A DNA stretch of 50,954 bases, taken from positions 1-50,954 of the forward strand of contig JAHLWZ010000909.1 in NCBI GenBank assembly GCA_020536535.1. Direction: 5' to 3'. The position numbers and the translations under genes were made by a program. Shown here piece by piece: positions 11,662 through 21,700 of this stretch. The DNA is from Pelomyxa schiedti. Its lineage: Eukaryota > Evosea > Pelobiontida > Pelomyxidae. Under the pieces are notes generated by a model that worked only from the letters and a program-made list of their open reading frames with translations, was not told the DNA's origin and searched no databases. Every line of letters begins with the position of its first letter. Positions within the stretch are counted from its first letter, which is position 1.

Positions 11662-13124
11662 ATGCAACAAACGGTGTTGGTGCACCCGCGAACGAGTCCG
11701 ACGACCGTTCCATCATCGCCCATTACGTCTGAGAGTGCACCGAGACGACACCACGTTTCCAGGTTGAGCGACTCGGGTTACGACGAGGACGAAGAGGGCG
11801 GTGAAGTTTCGCTAGTGCACAATGTTTTGATTTTGGGCGAGATCGAGTTTTACAACGCTGTCATCTCTTGTGATTTTGCCATTGTGGATTGCCGCCCCGC
11901 TACAACAAAAGTTTCTGTTTCCTTTTAATGGAAAATCAGCCACCCTAACATACATCAAATAGAATAGATGGAAGCCCATACACTCGTCTCTGGCGTTTCC
12001 TCCTGAATGCACACCTCGCGAATTCTCGAAACTCCTGGAAGAAAACCCCCCTGACAGACCAGAAAAGGTCTTTTTTTTTTTTTGTCTCTTCCTTTGAAAT
12101 TGATTTTCCTCTCCAGATTCTTTTGTATTCAGAGGAGGGTACAGATAGGAAGAATTTGCACCTTTGTCGAGCTGCAAGATATTGTTCACGCCTCACCAAT
12201 GTTCATGAAGTTTTGGTCCTTCAAGTTCCTTACTGCACATTTGTCCAAAGTACATATATAGTCTTTGATCACATTTCTAAAGTTTAACTTTTCCTAGAGT
12301 ATCCATTCCTTTGTACAAACAATGGCACTTGTCATGTACTCTTTCCCGTAGCTTAGCTTAAGTACTAAATCGTAATCAGATATACCCATCTCAAGTCGCC
12401 CCTTCTGTTTTTCTAGGCTCATTCGTTTCGGCATCTGATGCCACGGTCTTAGGTGACCTTGGCATCAAGTGGATAATAAACTGTGCTGCCGAGTGTGAAA
12501 ATGTATTTGAAAAAGTACCTATCATACAAGCTAACTCTCATGCGGCGACATGCAATGGTACATGCCACTGCAATGGGGAAACAAACTCATCAAATGGATG
12601 CAGCATCTCAACACAACACAACACTCTTGACAGCCACATAAACACTAATGGAGCTGTCATCAATAACGGGCCATCATCCTTGAGGAAAAGTCCTGGAAGC
12701 AAGGAGTGGCATGTAAAATATAACAAGTTTGCTATGTTGGATGAAAATGACTATGTATGCTAGGTTTAACAAACAATACTTACAGCTAACTTTTCTGTAC
12801 ATGAAGGTAATAAACTTCTTCAAAGAGGCAACCAATATTGCACGAACCTTTACCGCTGCTAATGAGAACTGTCTTGTGCACTGCTACCAAGGCCGCAGCC
12901 GCAGTGCCTCGGTAGTTGCTGCAATTTTGATGGCTCTGCATGGTTTATCCAGTGAGACCGCTTGCGAGATGGTGAGGCAGGCCAGGAACATAGTACAAAT
13001 CAATCCCCACTACATCAAGCAGCTGGCCCTCTATGATGCCGAACTCACGGAACAGAGGGCAGGAGATACTGGACTAAGAGAGAGCAACGGCAGCACCGGC
13101 AGAAGGAACCTGTCTGATAGCTAA
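11662..13124 (+). CDS. Rhodanese-like plus dual-specificity protein phosphatase (MAP-kinase-phosphatase-like)
   Basis: Taken from the ATG that begins MQQTVLVHPR. The first exon and those after introns at about 11909-11961 and 12069-12117 make a rhodanese/Cdc25-like domain: DFAIVDCRP at its start and ILLYSEEGTDRKN as the central strand. The catalytic half follows: SASDATVLGDLGIKWIINCA opens the dual-specificity domain, MLDENDY carries the likely general-acid Asp, and the active-site loop HCYQGRSRS lies at 12889-12915 with its Cys and Arg intact. The order rhodanese then DSP is that of MAP-kinase phosphatases, so dephosphorylation of phospho-Thr/Tyr in a MAP kinase is the likely role. About 60 residues rich in Asn, Ser and Cys are inserted between the first DSP strands and the general-acid loop. 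The tail is short and polar. Confidence 0.83.
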
Positions 13125-13183
13125 AACGTAAATAAATAACACAATAGAGCAAAGAGTTTTTTTTTAAATTCGTTCCGCAAAAA

Positions 13184-14392
13184 TTAGAAGGCATCGACTT
13201 CTGGTCCTTCGTCAGAAAAATCTATCCCTCTCTCAGAGCCTCTAACTAACATGGAGAACCAGGCTTTTTTTTTTGTTAGTGCCAAATTGCTTAGGTTTCA
13301 ACATACTGTATTCTACTTTCTTGATACTGGTTTGCATAACTGACATCTTGCTGGGAAGGTCCCGTATGCCTAGGTCATGAGGCAGCCCCAGGAATTCTGG
13401 ATCGGTATTAATAATTAGAAATATGAAAGTTCATACCGTGGTAGATATCCCGAAGGAAATGACACACTTTCTCACATTCTGTAAGCTTGCCTCGTGTGGC
13501 AAGGGCAACACTGTAACGCATAAGTTCTCCTGTCAAATCGGCAATGCCAAGGAGATAGTCACTAACAGTAATGCAAAATCTGCCTAGATCCTAGTGATAC
13601 TTGTGTTGGTCAAAGAAACTTGAATTTAAGGTCGACCTTGTTCAGAGATTTTTGTAGATCAGTTATTATTTTATTCAGTGTAATAAGTTTTCCGGTTTTA
13701 AGGAATTCAAAAAAACTGACGGCCTATAATTTGTAAGAACAAAAACCATTTGATTATTGGGATACCTCAATAAACTCTTGTACCCCAGGACTGAACGCAC
13801 GAGAGTAACTGTAATATTATTGTCAACCATACATGTTCCCAACAGATTTTAAATTTGAAATGGGGAGGTGCACTTTACAGCAAATATGGCACATTTGGTT
13901 GATTCACTTCCAAAAGTATTGGTTCAAACAAAGCATGAAGGCTTGCAAGAGATGATATGGCAGCATCCATTGCTTGTGGAGTGTCTATATCTGATCTACA
14001 CCAAGTACATTACTAACAGTGAAAAAGAAAAAAGAAGGAAATAGTAGAATTTCGACCAAACCTGTGGAGCTGAAAAATAAATCTTTTGCTTCCTATTGTA
14101 ACATCTCTACTCGCTTTAACGAGTCTCTCAAACCTATCATGCTGTGCAGCCACAGCTTAATTATGGGGACAGCCACAAAGAAGCAAACAAAAAAAAAAAA
14201 AATATAACCCAGAGCACGGGGGGAGGAGGGGAGACCAACTTGGGTGTCCAGTGACGTGGCGTAAGACCTGAAGAGTGCTGTGATTGGGCCATCTTGGGCG
14301 CAAGACACGGGTGTCCCCTGAGTCTCCCCCGACACATCACCGCCCCGAGGCTGCCCCCTTCCTCTCCCTCCTCGTCCACGCCCTCGTTGCAT
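13184..14392 (-). CDS. TSNAX: Translin-associated factor X (TRAX)
   Basis: Seven or so short exons on the minus strand. The N-terminus is an RG-rich stretch ([13 protein letters not shown]). Next comes [11 protein letters not shown] and, after an intron, [20 protein letters not shown] continuing SKRFIFQLH. Further exons give [40 protein letters not shown] and LRDIYHG, and the C-terminus has [11 protein letters not shown]. These are the conserved blocks of TRAX rather than translin. TRAX pairs with translin to form the C3PO endoribonuclease, which trims RNA such as tRNA leaders and siRNA passenger strands. I did not check every catalytic acidic residue. The gene is divergent from EXOSC3 with 202 bp between the two start codons, and it converges on the phosphatase gene with only 59 bp between stops. 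Confidence 0.9.
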
Positions 14393-14594
14393 CTTTTTAT
14401 TTTGTTTTCCCGTACGGCACCGACTGAGTCCCCAAACAAGGCACTGAATCGCCAACCGCTCCTCCAGAAGAGGAAGATGTAAAACCAAGGGAAGCTGTCG
14501 GTCTGCGGGGGACAGTGGTCTTGGCAACCCAGGTTTCAAGAGATAGTAGATTGCAATTTGCTAGAATCATTAAAAAGGTCCACAGAGGAGGGAG

Positions 14595-15638
14595 ATGGAG
14601 GTGACTGCCAACAGCGTCGTTGTCCCGGGCGACACTGTGGGAACGGTGGGGAAGCAGGAGCTGAGAATAGGGCCTGGGCTCGCGCAGATCGGGCAGTCCA
14701 TCGTGGCCACAAAGGCTGGAGTCCTCAGGTACAAGGACAAGCACAAATACTACTGGATCGATTCAAACCAAAAGAGGGTGCGCTTTGTTATGCGATTGTG
14801 GGACGTAATTTTCACCACAGACATTTAAAAACCTACAAGCTCTAACCTTTTTTTTTTTTTTTTTGTATTTGTTTTTGTTTTTTTTTTTAGTATGTACCAG
14901 CTCTGGAAGACCTTGTCATTGGTGTTATTGTGGATCAAATGAAGGACTTCTATTCTGTTGACTTGGGGTGCAGTCACTATGGTCTTCTTCCAATACTTGC
15001 GTTTGAAGGAGCCACAAAGAGAACTAGGCCAAACTTGCAGGTATGCCTCAGAAAACAACTTACCATGCTTAATATAAAAAAATAGTACCTGAATCCTAGT
15101 AAATGGAAAAGTTAAACTCCAATGTAGGTAAACTCTCTAGTTTACGCTCGCGTAAAACTGGCTTCCCCTGACCGAGATCCAGAGCTTGAGTGCATGTCTG
15201 TCCGTCAAAAAACGGATGGCTTTGGCGAGTTATGTGGTGGGTACATGACAAAGTGTTCATTACAAGTCTGTCGCCAGTATGTAGTCCGGAAATCCTTTCC
15301 ATGCAGTGCAAAATAATATAAGATTATTCCGTGACACTCCTACTCAAATAGTTGTAAATGTCCATCTAACTATAGTAAAGATTGCTGGACCCAGACTGTG
15401 AGGTTATCCGAGTCCTTGGAGAACGTTACCCCTACGAGATTGCTGTTGGGCTCAACGGTCGGGTGTGGGTAGCATCTGTGTAAGTAACATTTTTGTTCTC
15501 CATCCCTCATATTGACTTCTCTCAAGGAGTGCCGCTCATGCAATTTTGATTGCAAACGTTGTTACAACATTTGCCTTTGAGACAGAACTCAGTCTGCAAC
15601 CCATCCTTGCTGAAATGGCAATACACCTCGGGAGTTAG
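14595..15638 (+). CDS. EXOSC3: Exosome cap subunit RRP40
   Basis: The start MEVTANSVVVPGDTVGTVGK is followed by the N-terminal strand region. The S1-like domain carries DLVIGVIVDQMKDFYSVDLG and LPILAFEGATKRTRPNL, the latter diagnostic of RRP40. After an intron, the KH-like domain has VYARVKLASPDRDPELEC, then GFGELCGGYM, and after another intron ERYPYEIAVGLNGRVWV. The frame ends in IHLGS and a stop. At least four introns are present, one ending in long T-runs (about 14780-14889). RRP40 is one of three S1/KH cap proteins of the RNA exosome that lead RNA into the barrel. Size and domain order are normal for the family. The 3' end faces U1A, with 273 bp between stop codons. Confidence 0.92.
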
Positions 15639-15911
15639 GACTTTTACAAGCACATACCACATTTTCCTTCTCCAAGTTGTTTATTTCAACTTGTAGAAAC
15701 CCAGGACTCTATGCTAATCTCTCTGGCTTGACAAAGTGTAACCAAAAGGAACAAACAAAAATGAAAATGGCCCTATCTCTGGGTGTTTTTTTACTTTTTT
15801 TTTGTAGCCTGTGTTGGCTTGGCAAAAGGACACAAAAAAGAAGCAACCAGCACATTGGTGGAGTTGCGCGTGTTTTTTTTTGTTGTTGGTTTTGGTGAGG
15901 GGACTGATTGA

Positions 15912-17257
15912 TCAACGCTTGGCGAAGGTGATGACCATACTATTCTCGGGGGTGAGTTTGTAGTTATTGAGTTGATGAAGTGCCACTCCAGCAAGGATTT
16001 CGTTCTCATATTCCACAAACGCAATGCCTTCTTTGGTGGGTACAAGTCTGACCTCTTTGAATCCTGGGAAACTAGAGGGGCTCAATGAATTTGGATAGTG
16101 AAGTTCAGCACGTACTTATTGAAAAGAAGAACAAGCATGTTTTCTGCGCAGTTTGGAGGCAAGTTTTCCACAAACAGAATTTTGTTTGGAACATTATTGC
16201 TTGATCTTGTTGTTGTATTTGATGCAATTTTGTTTTTTCCTGAATCGGATCTTTTTGCAGACGGTTTTTCTGTAAAGCAATGTTAAATTGGACAATGATT
16301 TCATGTGATTCAAGAAAACGGAAAGTCTATAAGATAATAGCTTACTTGGAGCGCCGGCTTCACCTCCTGGGGGTCTCTTCTCTGGTTTAACTCTTACTAC
16401 CTTTGGCCTTGGCACAAAAGTACCATCCATTTTAGCAATGGCATCTGATTTGGATTTGCAATATGCAAGGCGAATAGGTCTTGAGTGAAAAGAGTGGCCC
16501 TGCAATTTTGCGATGGCCTCTGTTGCAGAATTGATCTCACGGAACACCACAAATGCTTGCCCACGCATTTTGGCGGATGTAATAGCCACAACGTCCAAAA
16601 TTTCTCCAAAGGGCTGAAAAAGTTCTTTGAGCTCCTTCTTCACCACTGACATATCACATCAATTAGCCCAATGAGCACAGGTTGTCATTAAAATACGAAA
16701 AGGAAAAAAAAAAGAAAAGAGAAAAAAAATAGAAGACGGAAGAGTGAACGGCATAGATAGGGAAGAAAGAAAGGAAAACCAAACAAAAGAAACGAAAAGA
16801 AAAGAAAAGAAGAGAGAGAGAAAAAGGAGAAAAGAAAAGAAAAGAAGAGAGAGAGAGAAAAAGGGGGTAGCAGAACTGTACCGTCCAATTTCACTCGTTC
16901 GTTGAGGTTGTTTACGTAGACAGTGTTGTTTGGTGGAATGTCGGCCGGCTTTTTTTCGCCGCCTTCGCCCGGCGCCGCCGCCGCCGCCGAGCCCGAGCTC
17001 GCACTCGCCCCACCCTCACTCGCCCCGCTGCTCGTCGTCGTGACCATCGGCGTCGCTCCCGTCTCGTCCCCGTTCGAGGGAGGCGCACCTCCCGGCGCCT
17101 GTTGCTGCGTTTGTTGTTGCTGCTGCTGGGGAGAGATGGTGACAGGCATTCCAAGGGGCCCAAGCATTCCGGGAGGCGGTTGCATCAGTCCAATCCCCGG
17201 GGGTGCCATTAGATTCGGCAAAATGATACCGGGCGGAGGGACTGTTGGCGTAGTCAT
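15912..17257 (-). CDS. SNRPA: U1 snRNP A / U2 B'' protein (two RRMs)
   Basis: The N-terminus (MTTPTVPPPGIILPNLM...) is a Pro/Met/Gln-rich extension of roughly 100 residues that also contains a Ser/Ala/Gly tract; metazoan U1A and U2B'' have a shorter one. RRM1 begins NTVYVNNLNERVKLD and continues after an intron with KELFQPFGEILDV, then KMRGQAFVVFREINSA and AKMDGTF, which match the U1A RNP2 and RNP1 motifs. A short linker follows, then RRM2 with KILFVENLPPNC and, after an intron, FPGFKEVRLVPTKEGIAFVE, ending NSMVITFAKR. The protein binds a stem-loop of U1 (or U2) snRNA in the nucleus. The first intron is a roughly 180-nt, almost pure pyrimidine tract (minus strand). One gene serving both U1A and U2B'' roles, as in fly SNF, is possible. 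Confidence 0.9.
16690..16870. repeat. Polypurine/polypyrimidine tract with two near-identical blocks, inside the SNRPA intron
   Basis: On the plus strand this is nearly all A and G: runs of GAAAA units and GA repeats. A block of AAAAGAAAAGAAAAGAAGAG plus GAGAGA and AAAAAGG occurs twice, near 16796-16830 and 16833-16868. It lies directly upstream of the 3' end of the first exon as seen on the minus strand, so in the transcript it is C/U-rich. Confidence 0.7.
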
Positions 17258-17620
17258 TTTGTTGTTGCTGAAAGATCCACAACACCCACAAGGAACAAGC
17301 TTGTTGTTGCTCGGCCTTTCTTCCCTTTTTAATTTTTGTTTTGTGTTGGAAATCTTCCATGATGAGAGTAGGGACTGGAATGGTGCCTGAGGAGCCTCTC
17401 CAGTCTCGACACAACGTCACCACGAGTGAGGGGGAAGAGCCTGCCGGAGACAGGCAATTGGCCGATCCAATCTGTATCAAATTTCGACCATATTTCCTTG
17501 GGATGTGACATTTTTTTCACCCTTTCGAGAAAAAGTTCGATGTGCAATAGACACTTAAAGAAGAAGCAACGAAAGAAAACACACAAAAAACAAAAAAATT
17601 CAAAAGCAAAGGTCTAAGCG
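17258..17620. promoter_or_regulatory. Shared 5' region of the divergent SNRPA and LIM/zinc-ribbon genes
   Basis: 363 bp lie between the two start codons, which point away from each other. Both leaders and promoters must lie here. No TATA element was identified with confidence, and the right end is A-rich just before the ATG at 17621. Confidence 0.4.
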
Positions 17621-18519
17621 ATGAAGTGTCACGCCTGCGGTATGTCCGTATATCTGTGTCTGTCACCACTCCTCTAATTGGACTACGCAGGCAAAGCTGT
17701 ATATTTCGCTGAGCTCAAACGAGTAAGCGCACGTTCGACTTCGTTTCACTATCCTCTCCTTCTGCCTCTGCTTTTTTTTTTTTTTTTCTTTCCCCTTTTG
17801 AGGTGGTAACGTGGACCTGCAGGCCGAAGAACATGACTTCCACATGTCTTGTTTTGGTCAATGGTGGAAAGACGAAAAGGCGAGGGAAATGGCCCAGCGC
17901 AACAGAAGGTACTTTTTTTTCCCCCTTGCATTTTTGTCTCACCCATGCTCGCTGTGCAGTTACAAAAAGAAAGCCGACGTGTCACCCTCGTACTACCGCG
18001 TAGCTGATGTAGACGCGGGAGAACACTCTGCTAAGATGATCTCAGGCCCAGAAGAAAGAGCGTAAGTTACTTTGCCTCTATCTTACCCTAATCAACAACA
18101 AAAAAACCAGTACTATCTTCGAGACAGAAGAGCACTCCCCACCCCCCTCCACACCCACCAAGACAGTAGCACCATCAACACCGACACCGTCTTCACCAAC
18201 CACAACCCCCGCATCACCCTCAACACCGTCCGCTTCACCCGCAACACCTCACTGCGATGCCTGCAATGCAGAAATGACCCCCACCGCAAAGGTTTGCATA
18301 TGCCTTTATATCTTCTCACTCTACTGACAAATAAGTGAACACTAACACTCATTCAGTTCTGCCCTGAATGCGGAAAAGCAGTTCCCAAACCCTCGGTTTG
18401 CAAAGCATGCGGTGTCCCAATCAAGATGGGTGCCAAGGTACCCCCTCTTTGTTTCTTTTTTTCCCCCACCTAATGTTCTGTAATAGTTCTGCCCAGAATG
18501 TGGTGCTCCTCAGAACTAG
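17621..18519 (+). CDS. Half-LIM plus double zinc-ribbon protein
   Basis: The first exon is only 7 codons (MKCHACG), then an intron and KAVYFAELKR. After a T-rich intron comes EEHDFHMSCFGQW. Together these form the first zinc site of a LIM domain (C-x2-C ... H-x2-C), but the second C-x2-C site is missing and a Lys/Arg/Gln-rich helix follows. A polar segment (about residues 65-100) and a Thr/Ser/Pro-rich linker come next. The C-terminus is a double zinc ribbon with four C-x2-C pairs: CDAC, CPEC, CKAC, CPEC, ending GAPQN. The order of the parts is seen in spliced frames; exon borders inside the middle are approximate. I know no named protein with this arrangement. It may be an adaptor that binds protein or RNA; no function is assigned. 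Confidence 0.68.
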
Positions 18520-18715
18520 ACCTTTTGTCACAAATAGAAATATTAAAAAAAATAACGAGACCCTTTTAGAACGAAAGCCTTCAGTTTTTTTTCACTCTGA
18601 ATCTCATCGTCATTCGGGTGTCGGAATGCCGATCTTACATTCTAAGATCGCGCAGAAACGAAGTGCAATTTCCATCAAATACCGCGCCGCAATTAAAATT
18701 AATTTATTTGCAACG

Positions 18716-21700
18716 ATGACGACCCCTTTGCAACAAACGACAGCTAGATCTACGACCACAACGACCAAGGCAACAAAACCACAGAAGAAGAGCAAACGCA
18801 GAGGGTTCTACACCCGTCGTTTTTATTTTTCTGTGCTTACAGTTTCTTGTAAAGGAACGAAATTCACGTGGAAACGGGATTTTATGTCAAACACAGTGCT
18901 GTTAAGAGGGAACGCGGGCACGTTGTGGTTTGTTGTTCTTCAACCCATAAGTATGCATTATTATATCCTTATATCGACCCGCTGCAAAAATTTATGTCCT
19001 TGTCTCTATTTCCAGTCTATAAGAGGGAACCATGGCTTTATCAGACCTTTCCAAGGCTCAGACAACATCCAATTTTACCCTGAGGATTTAGCTGATGGTC
19101 TTGAGTTGTGTGAATGTGATGAAGTGGAATTCACCCCTGGCGAAAATCGCACTGGCCTTCCCACGGCTGTTGATATTCAATTGCTGAGAGCTGCTCCTAG
19201 AATGCAAGCTGTCACATCTGGGCCACTATTACAGCCCACAGGCACTCGTTCCCATTTCGCTCCTGCAGTATCTTCCCCAAAAGAGGAACCCCCTCCAGAG
19301 GAATCTCTATCTCTAAGGCCATCATGGAAAAAACCAACAACAGTAACTTCAACATCAACTGCAGCTTCAACTACTACAACTACAGCCCCCACCCTGCCTG
19401 TACAACCCTCTGTTTCTATAAGTACAACAGCTTCCACAGATGCCCATCCTAAAACTTTGCTGACAAGAGGTGACAATATCCCTCACAACTTCCCATCTTA
19501 AAAAAAACAAGATAACGCAAAACGGCCAGTTATTCCTCCAACCGAGCCACGATCCAGGGGTACCATTCACACGACTCAAGGAAACTTTGGTTTTATCGAG
19601 GTTAGCTCTCTTTCTTCTCTCGGTGATAAGCCAACTAGTACAAATGGCAGTGTGCCAGTGGGCAGCACGTATATTACCAAAATAGGGACATTCTGGAATC
19701 TGTCACACTCAGCAGAGGTGATGAAGTGGAGTTCACACTTGTGGATGGCAAAGGCAAAGCAAAACAAGCAGTGAGAATCACGGTCTCACTACATGTTTTC
19801 CTTCTGGATTTGACACCATGACTCTAGTTACTCCAACGACATTCTCATGGAGGTGATAACTTCAATGCTCTGGGTGTGATGAATTTTAGCAAGTCTGAAG
19901 GTTAACTCCCTTGTGCGATCCATTATTTTACTTTATTTTTGTAGGGGAGCAAGTTGGTGAGTCAGCTCCTAAGTTTTCTGGAACTCAAGATATGCTTTCC
20001 TGGCTTGAGAAGATGCACCAGGTTTCTTACTACCTGTGTCCTCCCCTCACCAATTATTTAGGGGGACCCAGAAGCACTTCTCCTACACTTAGACGCTCTT
20101 GAATCGTTAATAAATGCTAATCTCACTTTCCCTGTCATGGAGAAATTAGTTTCTTTGCTTACAAAGATGGAGCTCAGGTTCGTTTGTAAAAACAAAACAA
20201 AATAAAACAAAAAAAAAACCAATGATATCTGCAGGCAATCTGAAAGGGCAACCAAAGTGTATAAGATGGTAATGGAAAGCAGGTTCTTCAGTAAATGATT
20301 CTTTTTTTGTTGGTGACTCAAAAAGTTTCATTCGCAATCCTCGTTATCTGAGATCATATATCATGAAGCTTGTGGGACAAAAACATGGAGCTGCATTGGA
20401 TAATGTTGTGGAATTACTACAGGAGCTTGTTGGGAGATCAGACTCGCCACTAACAGCTATGAGGTAATAATAGAATGTTGAAGCCCTAATATTTCCTGAT
20501 ATTTTCCTTTTGGAGAGAATTACCCATTGATGTATTTGAGGCTGAGGCTAACCAGAAGTATATTACACCAGAGCTTCGTGTAGCTGTTAATTCCATTGCA
20601 AATTCTCACCAAATCCACACTAACGCATCAGCACCCACAATGGACAGCGATTTCAGGTGTGCTTCTATTAACTCCTTTTTGGTCTGCATTATTAAATTTT
20701 TGGTCAACTTAGGAGCTTATCGGTTTTTCCCTCAACTGATGAAATTTTACGAGTGCCTTTTGGCAATGTGTGCACCTATTATTTATCTACATCGTGATGA
20801 CCCCCTTAAAGCTGTCTTCCAATTTGCGGCCAAATAGAGTTCTTGGAAAATATCCTAGCATAGAAAATTACTTGGATACCCACTTTCAACTTTTACGTGA
20901 AGATTGCATAGCACCTTTGAGGGAAGGAATTCAGGTGAAAATTAAAGCGGTATCCAACACATTAATTTTTTCGATAGGAGTACATAAAGAAACAGACAAA
21001 AAGTCGCGATTTAAGGGTATTTGCACTTCTAGATTAAAATAAAACGCTTGTTTGACCCTCCTCTTCCACAAGATTTACCACAATGTACAATTGCAAGGTA
21101 TTCAGTGCTGCAAGGCTGGTGTATTTTACAGGATATCCTTTCGTCTTGAGTCAGAAAAAGCTACAACCAAAATTGTTTGGGAGCGAAGTAAACGTTTAAT
21201 GTTTGGAAGGTCAACTTTTCAGCCACAGTTTTTTTCTCTTTCAACCTCACTCCCTCCAAGTTTATTGTGCTTATCAAACGACTCTTTCAACACGTTGATC
21301 TGGGCTACAGTTGCTAACAGAGATCCCCAATTGCTTTCCACCCAGCAATTGATTGACATTAAATTCCCTTCAGGTAGTACTTCCTGGTTTGTTGTTTTCT
21401 TACAACCAAATTGAAGGCTACGAGTCCATGGTCAGTCCTACATCTATTTACACTATGGTTGAATCTGCCACAACATACTTTGAAGCTTATAGGTGGACAC
21501 TACGTGCATTGCAAGAATTTCCCTCTGATGGATTCCCATTCAAAGAGTACCTTGTATCAACAGCTTTCCATTTGTACTTCCATTAATATGTGCAAGATCG
21601 ACTGTGAAGCGACATCCAGACCTCCTCGGACTATATCAATGCATGGAGCTGATAGATTTGACCTAACCAGTGTTTTTGGTTGGATCTGAAAGCGCAATCT

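Noticed and set aside
14161-14482. Arg/Gly and Pro-rich ORFs overlapping the first TSNAX exon on both strands
   Set aside because: They are frame shadows of the RG-rich N-terminus of TSNAX, which is supported by downstream TRAX motifs.
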